A DNA stretch of 64,000 nt, from assembly GCF_000261685.1 (NCBI RefSeq), contig NZ_AJQE01000162.1, positions 1-64,000 on the forward strand, in the 5' to 3' direction. Below the pieces are notes generated by a model, which was not told the DNA's origin, did not search any database, and saw nothing but the letters and a program-made list of their open reading frames with translations. The stretch's first letter is position 1; the number at the start of each line of letters is the position of its first letter. Positions 51,473-62,114 of this stretch are shown one piece after another. This stretch comes from Bradyrhizobium genomosp. I (2014) (GTDB lineage: Bacteria; Pseudomonadota; Alphaproteobacteria; Rhizobiales; Xanthobacteraceae). Made by a program: the position numbers and the translations under genes.

Positions 51473-52495
51473 TCAGGCCCTGTCCGGTCCGACCCGGACC
51501 AGCTGCTTGCCGAAATTGGCGCCCTTCAACAGGCCCATGAAGGCGCCGGGGGCGCTTTCCAGGCCCTCGGTGACGAACTCCTTGTATTTGACCTTGCCGT
51601 CACGAACCCAGCCGGACATGTCGCGCAGGAAGTCGCCATGGCGGGCGGCGAAGTCGGAGACGATGAAGCCGCGGAAGGTCAGGCGCTTGGTCAGCGTGGC
51701 GCGCATCAGGCTTGCGGCCCATTTCGGCGGCTTGGCCTCGGTGTCGTTGTAATGGGCGATCAGGCCGCAGACCGGCACGCGCGCAAACGGATTGAGCAGC
51801 GGGAACACCGCCTCGAACACGGCGCCGCCGACATTCTCGAAATAGACGTCGATGCCTTTCGGGCAGGCGTCCTTCAGCTTGGCGGCGAGGTCGGGATCGC
51901 GGTGATCGATGCAGGCATCGAAGCCGAGCTGCTTCACCACATAGTCGCACTTGTCCTTGCCGCCGGCGATGCCGACCGCGCGTGCGCCCTTGATCCTGGC
52001 GATCTGGCCGACGGCCGAGCCGACCGCACCGGAGGCGCCGGCGACGACGACGGTTTCGCCCGGTTGCGGCTTGCCGATGTCGAGCAGGCCCGTGTACGCC
52101 GTCATGCCGGGCATGCCGAGCACGCCGATCGAGGTCGAGATCGGACCGAGCTTGGGATCGACCTTGATCAGCCCCTTGCCGTTCGAGATCGCGTGCGTCT
52201 GCCAGCCCGAGCGGATGCGCACGATGTCGCCGACCGCGAAGTCGGGATTGTTGGAGGCCGCGACCTCGCTGACCGCCTCGCCCTCCATCACGCCGCCGAC
52301 CGGCACCGGCGCAGCGTAAGACGGGCCTTCGCTCATGCGCCCTCGCATATAGGGATCGAGCGACAGCCAGATCGTGCGCAGCAGAACTTCGCCTGTGCCG
52401 GGTGTCGGGACAGCGAATTCCTCCAGGCGAAAATCAGACGGCTTGGGCTCCCCGACGGGACGCGCGGCGAGAACGATGCGTTTTGCTTGGGACAT
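51473..52495 (-). CDS. NADPH-dependent MDR-family oxidoreductase (CurA-like)
   Basis: 340 residues, zinc-free medium-chain reductase. N-terminal part with WLSLDPYMRGRM near residue 43, cofactor loop VAGASGAVGSAVGQIARIKG near 152, and FENVGGAVFEAVFP near 231, all typical of leukotriene B4 dehydrogenase/curcumin reductase relatives that reduce alpha-beta unsaturated ketones. Start ATG at 52495 with GGAGGAAG upstream. It is followed by a 153-base gap containing an inverted repeat (CACACCTG at 51383, CAGGTGTG at 51405). Confidence 0.93.
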   Translation of the reverse strand: MSQAKRIVLAARPVGEPKPSDFRLEEFAVPTPGTGEVLLRTIWLSLDPYMRGRMSEGPSYAAPVPVGGVMEGEAVSEVAASNNPDFAVGDIVRIRSGWQTHAISNGKGLIKVDPKLGPISTSIGVLGMPGMTAYTGLLDIGKPQPGETVVVAGASGAVGSAVGQIARIKGARAVGIAGGKDKCDYVVKQLGFDACIDHRDPDLAAKLKDACPKGIDVYFENVGGAVFEAVFPLLNPFARVPVCGLIAHYNDTEAKPPKWAASLMRATLTKRLTFRGFIVSDFAARHGDFLRDMSGWVRDGKVKYKEFVTEGLESAPGAFMGLLKGANFGKQLVRVGPDRA

Positions 52496-52593
52496 GGCTT
52501 CCTCCTGATTGTCTTTCGACGTGGACGGAAGCGGAGGAAGGTAGCTGCGTCAATATAAAAGCAATGGAGCGGTTATGCAGAGACGTACACAGC

Positions 52594-52737
52594 TCTCGCG
52601 TCCCGGACGCGCTGCAACGTGAAACGTTGCTGCGCAGAGCCGGGACCCAGAACGCGACACGGCAGGAAGCGGAGACGTGGGCCCCGGCTCTGCAGCGCAT
52701 CACCGAAGAGGCGCTGCGCTGCGTCCGGGGCACGAGA
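52594..52737. repeat. 144-bp cruciform-type intergenic repeat
   Basis: Outer arms TCTCGCGTCCCGGACGC and GCGTCCGGGGCACGAGA, middle arms AGAGCCGGGACCCA and TGGGCCCCGGCTCT, with a small inner CAACGTGAAACGTTG palindrome. It occupies most of the gap between the CurA-like gene and guaB. I recognise the type as a repeated element of Bradyrhizobium genomes. Confidence 0.7.
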
Positions 52738-52762
52738 CCGGAGCTGAAAGCGCGACCGGCGA

Positions 52763-54644
<1,882 letters not shown>

Positions 54645-56135
54645 ATGGTCGACAAGCAACGCGTCATTCCACTGATCGTGGCCACTGCTCTCTTCATGGA
54701 GAACATGGATTCGACTGTCATCGCCACCTCGCTGCCGGCGATCGCGGCCGACATCGGCACCAGCCCGCTGACGCTGAAGCTCGCGATCACGTCCTACCTG
54801 CTGTCGCTGGCGGTGTTCATCCCGGCGAGCGGCTGGACTGCCGACCGGTTCGGCGCGCGCATGGTGTTCGCGATCGCGGTCGGCGTGTTCATGGTCGGCT
54901 CGGTCGGCTGTGCGCTCTCGACCTCGGTCACGGATTTCGTATTCGCGCGCATCCTGCAAGGCATGGGCGGCGCGATGATGACGCCGGTCGGACGCCTCGT
55001 GCTGCTGCGCTCGGTCGACAAGAGCGCGCTGGTCAATGCCATGGCCTGGGTGACGGTCCCCGCCCTGATCGGCCCCGTGATCGGCCCGCCGCTCGGCGGC
55101 TTCATCACCACCTATGCGTCCTGGCACTGGATCTTCCTGATCAACATCCCGATCGGGCTGCTCGGCATCTTCATGGCGCTGCGCTTCATCGATCCCATCA
55201 AGAGCGAAACTCAGGAGCCGTTCGATCTCTACGGCATGGTGCTCGCGGGTATCGGGCTTGCCGGCATCGCGTTCGGCCTCTCCGTTGCCGGACTGAACCT
55301 TCTGCCGTGGAGCACGGTCGCCGCCCTGGTCGTGGGCGGAGCGATCTCGATGACACTGTATGTCCTGCACGCCCGGCGCACGGGCTCGCCGGCGCTCGAC
55401 TTCTCGCTCCTGAAGCTGCCGACACTGCGCGCGGCGGTGTTCGGCGGCTTCATGTTCCGGCTCGGCATCGGCGCGCTGCCGTTCCTGCTGCCGCTCCTGA
55501 TGCAGATCGGCTTCGGGCTGTCGCCGTTCCATTCCGGCCTCGTCACCTTTGCCTCTTCGCTCGGCGCCATGGGCATGAAGACGCTGGCGGCGCGGATCAT
55601 CCGCACTTTCGGCTTCCGCAATCTGATGACGGTGAACGCGATCGTCAGCGCCTTCTTCCTCGGCGTCTGCGCGCTGTTCACGGTGACGACGCCGCTGCTC
55701 ATCATCATGGTCATCCTGGTGGTCGGCGGCTTCTTCCGCTCGCTGGAGTTCACCGCGATCAACACGGTCGCCTATGCCGACGTCGAGACTGCGCAGATGA
55801 GCCGTGCCACCACGCTCGTGAGCGTCAACCAGCAGCTCGCGGTCTCCGCCGGCGTCGCCGTCGGCGCGGCCTCTGTCGAGACCACGATGTGGTTCAGCCA
55901 TGTCAGCGAGCTCAACGCCACCGTGTTCGCACCGGCCTTCGTCGTGGTGGCGCTGACCTCGGCCGCCTCGAGCTGGTTCTTCTGGCAGATGCCTGCGGAT
56001 GCCGGCCACGAGATCTCCGGCCGCAAGGCGGTGGAGATCGCGAGCCGCAAGGGCGCCGGCAAGGGCGCGGCCAAGGCCGCCGTCAAGGCGGCGAGCGAGG
56101 ATACGCAGGACGTGCGGGATCAGCGGCTGGGGTAG
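54645..56135 (+). CDS. DHA2-type multidrug MFS transporter
   Basis: 496 residues with about fourteen hydrophobic segments, DHA2/EmrB-QacA type. Early block LFMENMDSTVIATSLPAIAAD near residue 15 is the classic first-helix motif of this family, followed by SGWTADRFGARMVF and QGMGGAMMTPVGRL. The C-terminal tail is Lys/Ala-rich (GKGAAKAAVKAA). No membrane-fusion partner (EmrA) is adjacent. Start ATG at 54645 is preferred over an upstream ATG at 54594. The substrate is unknown. Confidence 0.93.
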   Translation: MVDKQRVIPLIVATALFMENMDSTVIATSLPAIAADIGTSPLTLKLAITSYLLSLAVFIPASGWTADRFGARMVFAIAVGVFMVGSVGCALSTSVTDFVFARILQGMGGAMMTPVGRLVLLRSVDKSALVNAMAWVTVPALIGPVIGPPLGGFITTYASWHWIFLINIPIGLLGIFMALRFIDPIKSETQEPFDLYGMVLAGIGLAGIAFGLSVAGLNLLPWSTVAALVVGGAISMTLYVLHARRTGSPALDFSLLKLPTLRAAVFGGFMFRLGIGALPFLLPLLMQIGFGLSPFHSGLVTFASSLGAMGMKTLAARIIRTFGFRNLMTVNAIVSAFFLGVCALFTVTTPLLIIMVILVVGGFFRSLEFTAINTVAYADVETAQMSRATTLVSVNQQLAVSAGVAVGAASVETTMWFSHVSELNATVFAPAFVVVALTSAASSWFFWQMPADAGHEISGRKAVEIASRKGAGKGAAKAAVKAASEDTQDVRDQRLG

Positions 56136-56167
56136 TCGGCAACGGACGAAGACACCACACATTCGGT

Positions 56168-56204
56168 GTCGTCCCTGCGAAGGCAGTGCGTTCGCAGGGA
56201 CGAC
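56168..56204. repeat. Perfect 14-bp inverted repeat between convergent genes
   Basis: GTCGTCCCTGCGAA and TTCGCAGGGACGAC around a 9-base loop, between the convergent ends of the MFS and rlmE genes. No T run; it could still act as a two-way barrier, but it looks like a member of a repeat family. Confidence 0.7.
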
Positions 56205-56217
56205 AGCGGAGGTCGGC

Positions 56218-56910
56218 TCAGACAGCTCCCCGAAATCCCGTCGCCAGCACGTAGCGCTCCGAGGAATCCTGCCGGCTCGCGGCGGGCTTCACATGCCGCA
56301 CCGTTGCAAAATCGCGCTTGAGCTGGGCGAGCAGGTCGGCGTCGGCTCCGCTCTGGAACGTCTTGGCGAGGAACGTGCCGCCGGGCTTGAGCACGTCGCA
56401 GGCAAAGGCTGCGGCGGTCTCGACCAGGCCGACGATGCGGAGCTGGTCGGTCTTGCGGTGACCTGTCGTGTTGGCGGCCATGTCGGACATCACGACGTCG
56501 GCGCCGCCGCCCAGCATCGCGGTGAGTTTTTCGGGCGCGTCGTTGTCCATGAAGTCGAGCTGCGCGAAATCGACGCCGGGAATCTCCGGCATCTCCAGCA
56601 GATCGATCGCGACCACCTTGCCCTTGCCTTCCGTGGAGCCGACGCGCTTGGCGGCGATCTGGCTCCAGCCGCCGGGGGCCGCGCCGAGGTCGACCACGGC
56701 CATGCCGGGCTTCAAGAACCGGAACTTGTCGTCCATCTCCAAGAGCTTGAACGCGGCGCGGGAGCGATAGCCTGCCGCCTTGGCCTTGGCGACATAGGGA
56801 TCGTTGAGCTGCCGCTCCAGCCACAGCTTCGACGACAATTTGCGCTTGCCGCCGGTCTTGACCTTGGTCTTGACCTGCACGTGCAAGCGGCCGGTGGTGT
56901 CTTTCGCCAT
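56218..56910 (-). CDS. rlmE: 23S rRNA 2'-O-ribose methyltransferase RlmE (FtsJ)
   Basis: 230 residues; methylates U2552 of 23S rRNA (E. coli numbering) late in 50S assembly. SAM loop VVDLGAAPGGWSQIA near residue 68, SDMAANTTGHRKTD near 140, and GGTFLAKTFQSGAD near 180 carry the K-D-K-E tetrad. The N-terminal basic region (KTKVKTGGKRKLSSK) is longer than in E. coli, as usual for alphaproteobacteria. Its ATG is one base after the stop of the ppx-like gene, so both are translated from one message. Confidence 0.97.
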   Translation of the reverse strand: MAKDTTGRLHVQVKTKVKTGGKRKLSSKLWLERQLNDPYVAKAKAAGYRSRAAFKLLEMDDKFRFLKPGMAVVDLGAAPGGWSQIAAKRVGSTEGKGKVVAIDLLEMPEIPGVDFAQLDFMDNDAPEKLTAMLGGGADVVMSDMAANTTGHRKTDQLRIVGLVETAAAFACDVLKPGGTFLAKTFQSGADADLLAQLKRDFATVRHVKPAASRQDSSERYVLATGFRGAV

Positions 56911-56911
56911 C

Positions 56912-57925
56912 TCACCAGCTCCTGAGCGCGCCGTCCTCGCGCATCATCTCGACCAGCATGCCCTCGCGCAGGCCGCGGTCGGCGACGCGCAGGCGCGGCA
57001 GCGGAAAGGCGCGGCGGATGGCATCGAGGATGGCGCAGCCGGCCAGCACGAGGTCGGCGCGCTCGACGCTGATGCAGTTGTTGTTCGCGCGCTCCTCGTA
57101 GCTCATGCCGAGCAGCTTGTTGATGGTCGCGGTGATGTCGGAATCGTTCATCCAGATGCTGTCGATGCGGCGGCGGTCGTAGCGCGCAAGATTGAGATGG
57201 ATGCCGGCGAGCGTCGTCACCGTGCCGGAGGTTCCGAGCAGATGCATGTCCGCGAGATCGCCGCCGTGCTCCTTGGCGAACGGCGCGACGTGGTTCGCGA
57301 CCTCCTGCTCCATCGCAGCGTAGATCTCCGGCGTGACGTCGCGGCCGCCGAACTGCTCGGCGAGCGTGACGACGCCATAGGGGATCGACATCCAGGCCTT
57401 GATGCGCGGCTGCGGATTTTCAGCGTCGCGCTCGATCCGCACCAGCTCGGTCGAGCCGCCGCCGATGTCGAACAGGACGGCGCCGCGTCCTCTGGAGTCG
57501 ACCAGCGGCGAGCAGCCGAGCACGGCGAGCGAGGCCTCGGTCTCGCGGTCGATCACCTCGAGCTCGATGCCGGTCTCGGCCGCAACCCGGCTGCGGAACC
57601 CCTCCGCATTCGATGCGGCGCGGCAGGCTTCGGTCGCGATCAGCCGCAGCCGCCGCGCCTTCCGCAAGTTGATCTTGTCGCGGCAGATGCTGAGCGCCGC
57701 AATGGCGCGCTCGATCGCGGCGTCGCTGATGCAACCGGTCGCCGAGACGCCCTCTCCGAGCCGGATGATGCGCGAGAAGGAATCGACGACGCGAAAGCCG
57801 TCATGAGTCGGACAGGCGATCAGCAGCCTGCAATTGTTGGTGCCGAGGTCCAGCGCCGCATAGACGCCGGTTCCCGGCGCTTGCGCGCCAATGGCCGGAT
57901 CGGCGGCCAACGCCACCGTCGCCAT
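56912..57925 (-). CDS. Ppx/GppA family phosphatase
   Basis: 337 residues; short member of the exopolyphosphatase/guanosine pentaphosphatase family, actin-like ATPase fold. YAALDLGTNNCRLLIACP near residue 21 and LFDIGGGSTELVRIE near 158 are the two phosphate loops, with GTSGTVTTLAGIHL later. It lacks the C-terminal domains of E. coli Ppx (513 residues). The ATG at 57925 has GGAGGGG 4 bases upstream; an in-frame ATG at 57997 would add 24 residues. It is followed directly by rlmE. Confidence 0.9.
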   Translation of the reverse strand: MATVALAADPAIGAQAPGTGVYAALDLGTNNCRLLIACPTHDGFRVVDSFSRIIRLGEGVSATGCISDAAIERAIAALSICRDKINLRKARRLRLIATEACRAASNAEGFRSRVAAETGIELEVIDRETEASLAVLGCSPLVDSRGRGAVLFDIGGGSTELVRIERDAENPQPRIKAWMSIPYGVVTLAEQFGGRDVTPEIYAAMEQEVANHVAPFAKEHGGDLADMHLLGTSGTVTTLAGIHLNLARYDRRRIDSIWMNDSDITATINKLLGMSYEERANNNCISVERADLVLAGCAILDAIRRAFPLPRLRVADRGLREGMLVEMMREDGALRSW

Positions 57926-58206
57926 TGACCCCTCCAGCTCGCCGTGCGGCCCATGTTGGCTTACATGGCCGTCGCGGAGCCGCGTGTGGTCATTCATACA
58001 AACTGTCTTTCCGCGGCCGGTCGGGCCGGTCTGGAATTGATTTTTCGCCTGAAACATTAGCAGCGCGGTCGCCCTGCGCAACAACGCATCACATGGGACC
58101 ATGCCCATTCGTGCGTTGTCGTGAACGGGGCGGTGGGTTATCTGAACAGGGTCCGGTCCTCCGCTGCCGCGAAAATGCGCAAATGCCGGCTTTTCAGGTC
58201 AATTCC

Positions 58207-60579
58207 ATGCAAGAACACACCAAATCGTCCACGCTCGAAAACGCTATTGCACTGCAAAAATATGGCGTCGGGCAACCGGTCCGCCGCAAGGAGGACGACA
58301 CGCTGGTGCGCGGCAAGGGCCGCTACACCGACGATTTCAACCTGCCCGGCCAGGCCTATGCCGTGATCGTCCGCTCCACCCATGCCCATGGCGTCATCCG
58401 CGGCATCAACGGCGAGGCCGCCAAGGCGATGCCGGGCGTGTTGGGGGTGTGGACCGGCAAGGATCTCGATGCCGCCGGTTATGGCCCCTTCACCTGCGGC
58501 CTGCCGCTGAAGAGCCGTGACGGCTCGCCCCTGCTCCAGACCAACCGCCAGCCGCTGGCGACCGACAAGGTCCGCTTCGTCGGCGATCCCGTCGCCTTCG
58601 TGGTCGCCGAGACGCTGGCACAGGCCCGCGATGCGGCCGAGGCCGTCGAGCTCGACATCGAGCCGCTGCCGGCGGTGACGGATCCCGAGGAAGCCGCCAA
58701 GCCCGGCGCGCCGCAGCTCTACGACCACATCCCTGATAACGTCGCGCTCGATTACCATTATGGCGACATGGACAAGGTCAACGCGGCCTTTGCCAGCGCC
58801 GCTCATGTGACCAAGCTCGACATCGAGAACACCCGCGTCGCCGTGGTCTCGATGGAGCCGCGCGTTGGCCTTGCCTCCTACGACAAGAAGACCGAGCGCT
58901 ACACGCTTCAGGTGCCGACGCAAGGCGTGGCCGGCAACCGCGCCAATCTGGCCAAGAACCTGAAAGTGCCGAACGAGAAGGTACGCATCCTCACCGCCAA
59001 TGTCGGCGGCTCCTTCGGCATGAAGAACGTCAACTATCCCGAGTACATGTGCATCCTGTATGCGGCCAAGGCGCTGGGACGTCCGGTGAAGTGGCTGGAT
59101 GAGCGCTCCACCAGCTTCCTCTCCGACAGCCACGGCCGTGCGCAAAAGATCCATGCCGAGCTCGCGCTCGATGCCGAGGGGCATTTTCTCGCGGCGAAGC
59201 TTTCCGGCTACGGCAATCTGGGCGCCTACATCACCGGCGTCGCGCCGGGGCCGCTCTCGCTCAACACCGGCAAGAATTTCTCCAGCGTCTATCGCACGCC
59301 GCTGATGGCGGTCGACATCAAGACGGTGCTGACCAACACCACGTTGATGGGCGCCTATCGCGGCGCCGGCCGGCCCGAGGCGAACTACTACATGGAGCGG
59401 CTGATCGACCGCGCCGCCGACGAGATGGGCATCAACCGGCTGACCTTGCGCAAGCGCAACTTCATCAAGCCGAACCAGATGCCGTTCCCGGCCTCCTCCG
59501 GCGTCACCTATGACAGCGGCGACTTCCAGGCGGTGTTCAACAAGGCGCTCGAAATCTCCGACCACGAGAATTTCGCCAAGCGCAAGAAGGAGAGCAGGAA
59601 GGCCGGCAAGCTGCGCGGCATCGCCGTCGGCTCCTATCTCGAAGTCACCGCGCCGCCGAGCCCGGAGCTCGGCAAGATCGTGTTCGATCCTGACGGCACC
59701 GTGCAGCTCATCACCGGCACGCTCGATTACGGCCAGGGCCATGCCACCCCGTTCGCGCAAGTGCTGAGCGCGCAGCTCGGGGTGCCCTTCGAGAGCATCA
59801 AGCTGGTGCAGGGCGACAGCGACATCGTCCACACCGGCAACGGCACCGGCGGCTCGCGCTCGATCACCGCGAGCGGCCAGGCGATCGTGGGGGCCGCAAA
59901 GCTCGTCATCGAGAAGGGCAAGCGCGCGGCAGCGCACATGCTCGAAGCGTCCGAAGCCGACATCGAATTCGAAGGCGGCAGTTTTACGATCGCCGGCACC
60001 GATCGGAGCATCGACATCATGGAGCTGGCCAAGAAGCTGCATGACGGCAAGGTGCCGGAGGGCGTGCCCGACTCGCTCGACGTCGATCACACCAGCGAAC
60101 CGATCGCCTCGGCGTTTCCGAACGGCTGCCACGTCGCCGAGGTCGAGATCGACCCGGAAACCGGCGTGGTGCAGATCGTGCGCTACAGCGCCGTGAACGA
60201 TTTCGGCACGGTGATCAACCCGATGCTGGTCGCGGGCCAGCTCCATGGCGGCGTCGTGCAAGGCATCGGCCAGGCGCTGATGGAGCACATCCGCTACGAC
60301 GAGAGCGGCCAGCCGATCACGGGCTCACTGATGGACTACGCCCTGCCGCGCGCCGAGGACGTGCCGAACATGACGGTCGGCGATCATCCGGTGCCCGCCA
60401 CCACCAATCCGCTCGGCAGCAAGGGCTGCGGCGAAGCCGGCTGCGCCGGCAGCCTCTCGACCGTGGTGAACGCGGTGCTGGATGCGCTGTCAGAGTACGG
60501 CATCGAGCACATCGACATGCCGCTGACCCCGGAGCGCGTGTGGCGCGCGATCCAGGAGGCGAAGGCCAAGGCGGCGTAG
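58207..60579 (+). CDS. Xanthine dehydrogenase/CoxL-type molybdopterin subunit, form II
   Basis: 790 residues; large, molybdenum-cofactor-binding subunit of a hydroxylase of the xanthine oxidase family. [19 protein letters not shown] at the N-terminus, the active-site loop [12 protein letters not shown] near residue 383 and [13 protein letters not shown] with the catalytic Glu near 736. The AYRGAGR loop marks form II CoxL-like proteins; true CO dehydrogenase has AYxCSFR. The medium (FAD) and small (iron-sulfur) subunit genes are absent from the surroundings. Start ATG at 58207 (AGG upstream) or 58183. The substrate is unknown. Confidence 0.92.
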   Translation: MQEHTKSSTLENAIALQKYGVGQPVRRKEDDTLVRGKGRYTDDFNLPGQAYAVIVRSTHAHGVIRGINGEAAKAMPGVLGVWTGKDLDAAGYGPFTCGLPLKSRDGSPLLQTNRQPLATDKVRFVGDPVAFVVAETLAQARDAAEAVELDIEPLPAVTDPEEAAKPGAPQLYDHIPDNVALDYHYGDMDKVNAAFASAAHVTKLDIENTRVAVVSMEPRVGLASYDKKTERYTLQVPTQGVAGNRANLAKNLKVPNEKVRILTANVGGSFGMKNVNYPEYMCILYAAKALGRPVKWLDERSTSFLSDSHGRAQKIHAELALDAEGHFLAAKLSGYGNLGAYITGVAPGPLSLNTGKNFSSVYRTPLMAVDIKTVLTNTTLMGAYRGAGRPEANYYMERLIDRAADEMGINRLTLRKRNFIKPNQMPFPASSGVTYDSGDFQAVFNKALEISDHENFAKRKKESRKAGKLRGIAVGSYLEVTAPPSPELGKIVFDPDGTVQLITGTLDYGQGHATPFAQVLSAQLGVPFESIKLVQGDSDIVHTGNGTGGSRSITASGQAIVGAAKLVIEKGKRAAAHMLEASEADIEFEGGSFTIAGTDRSIDIMELAKKLHDGKVPEGVPDSLDVDHTSEPIASAFPNGCHVAEVEIDPETGVVQIVRYSAVNDFGTVINPMLVAGQLHGGVVQGIGQALMEHIRYDESGQPITGSLMDYALPRAEDVPNMTVGDHPVPATTNPLGSKGCGEAGCAGSLSTVVNAVLDALSEYGIEHIDMPLTPERVWRAIQEAKAKAA

Positions 60580-60607
60580 GCGCGCCTGAGCACGCGCTCT
60601 TTCCGTT

Positions 60608-60687
60608 GTCATGGCCGGGCTTGACCCGGCCATCCACGCCTTGACGCACAAAGAACGTGGATGCCCGGGACAGGCCCAGGCATGACG
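60608..60687. repeat. Intergenic fold-back repeat, GTCATGGCCGGG type
   Basis: GTCATGGCCGGGCTTGAC and CGGCCATCCACG in the left half, ACGTGGATGCCCGGGAC and GGCATGACG in the right half. The halves can pair. Fragments of this type also appear at about 7192-7213 and 9496-9520. It lies between two convergent genes. Confidence 0.65.
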
Positions 60688-60713
60688 ATGTGGTGACGGT
60701 GTGCCCTTCCCCT

Positions 60714-61514
60714 CTACGCCGCCGCCTGCTCCCGCGGCTGATAGATTGCCGTATGCTGGCAATGCGCCAGCGGCGTGGTGCCGTTGGCGACCACCAGCGC
60801 GTCGAGCTCGACGAAGCGGTGGCCCTTCTTCTCGTAATTCGCGGTGACCTTCGCCCGCGCGGTGATCTCGTCGCCGGCGCGTGCGGCAGACAGCAGCTGC
60901 ATGCGGCTGCCGACGTGAATCCAGGGCCCCAGAATGGTGTTGTCGACGAGGACGCGGTTCATGACGCGCTGGATCAAGCCGGGATGGCCAAGCCCCTCGC
61001 GCGCGAAGATCGGGTCGATCTCCCTGATGTCCGCGAGATAGTCGGCCGCATCCTGCCCGGCCCATCGGCGCGGCACTGTGCCCAGCCATCTTCCGGTCTC
61101 GAACGTCGCCGGGCTGACCGGCTTGCGCTCGGCGACCGCGGGGACCGCAACATAGTCGCTCAATGACACGGCAGGCGCCTTCGCCGGCAGCGAAGCCGTC
61201 CCCGTGGCGCAAAGCTCGGTGCGGCTGAACACCTCGATGGTGAGCAGGTCGTTGTGCTCGGTGGCATCGACGTCGGCGGTTTCGCCGTCATAGACCGGCT
61301 TGATGAAGCGGGCCTCGACCAGCCCGCGCGATAGAAAATCGCGTCCCCAGCGGGCGATCGGCACGTGCATCATGTAGGCGAAGACATCGACGCCCGGGAC
61401 CAGTCCGCCGGAAAAGCCGAAGCGGCGGGCGACCGTATCGTCATGCATCTTGTTTTCGGACTGCTTGGCGGTGTTGTAGGCCTCGACGCGCCAGGTTTCG
61501 AGCCGGTTCGGCAT
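60714..61514 (-). CDS. MaoC-like hotdog-fold protein
   Basis: 266 residues, apparently a double hotdog. The N-terminal half has [39 protein letters not shown] (quoted in parts: [32 protein letters not shown]), where the residues after GGLVPG mirror the MaoC dehydratase loop. The C-terminal half has [16 protein letters not shown] and a final [18 protein letters not shown] strand. No second catalytic motif is obvious. Possibly an acyl-CoA-related dehydratase or thioesterase. Start ATG at 61514 with GGGGAAAG upstream. Confidence 0.82.
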   Translation of the reverse strand: MPNRLETWRVEAYNTAKQSENKMHDDTVARRFGFSGGLVPGVDVFAYMMHVPIARWGRDFLSRGLVEARFIKPVYDGETADVDATEHNDLLTIEVFSRTELCATGTASLPAKAPAVSLSDYVAVPAVAERKPVSPATFETGRWLGTVPRRWAGQDAADYLADIREIDPIFAREGLGHPGLIQRVMNRVLVDNTILGPWIHVGSRMQLLSAARAGDEITARAKVTANYEKKGHRFVELDALVVANGTTPLAHCQHTAIYQPREQAAA

Positions 61515-61620
61515 GGCTTGGCTTTCCCCATATTCTTGTTGTTTCAGGGCGATCGTAGGCCCTGAGGAACCAGGGTCAATCCCCTCGCCTTTGCGGCGCG
61601 AATGGGGTACCACGCGGCGA

Positions 61621-62112
61621 ATGAATGTCACCCCCACCCGCATCTATGTCGACGCCGACGCCTGTCCGGTGAAGGACGAGATCTACCGCGTCGCGCTCCG
61701 GCACGGCGTGCCCGTGAGCGTCGTCGCCGGCAACTTCATTCGCGTGCCTCAGGATCCGCTGATCGAGCGCATCGCCGCAGGCGCCGGCATGGACGCAGCG
61801 GACGACTGGATCGCGGAGCGCGCCAGGTCCGGCGACGTGGTCGTGACATCGGACATTCCGCTGGCGAGCCGGTGCGTGAAGGCGGGCGCCGACGTGATCG
61901 CGCCGAACGGCAAGCCGTTCACCGAAGAGTCGATCGGGATGACGCTGGCGGTGCGCAATCTGATGACCGATCTGCGCTCGGCCGGCGAAGTCACCGGCGG
62001 GCCGCGATCGTTCGCGCCGCGCGACCGCTCCGCCTTCCTCTCGGCGCTCGACCAGACGCTGCGCCGGATCCAGCGCCGCCGCGCCGACCAGGCCGCTACG
62101 AGTCAGGGCTGA
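61621..62112 (+). CDS. YaiI/YqxD (DUF188) family protein
   Basis: 163 residues. Family signature [18 protein letters not shown] near residue 8, [16 protein letters not shown] near 76 and [19 protein letters not shown] near 128. The acidic residues suggest a PIN/NYN-like nuclease fold, but no activity is established. Start ATG at 61621. It is followed 2 bases later by an ABC-F gene, so the two are probably co-translated. Confidence 0.93.
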   Translation: MNVTPTRIYVDADACPVKDEIYRVALRHGVPVSVVAGNFIRVPQDPLIERIAAGAGMDAADDWIAERARSGDVVVTSDIPLASRCVKAGADVIAPNGKPFTEESIGMTLAVRNLMTDLRSAGEVTGGPRSFAPRDRSAFLSALDQTLRRIQRRRADQAATSQG

Positions 62113-62114
62113 TC

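Noticed and set aside
58138..60288. Open frame of about 716 codons on the minus strand
   Set aside because: Antisense to the CoxL-type gene, same GC artefact; no recognisable domain.
58207..60579. Carbon monoxide dehydrogenase large subunit
   Set aside because: The active-site loop is AYRGAGR (form II) rather than AYxCSFR of true CO dehydrogenase, and the partner subunits are missing.
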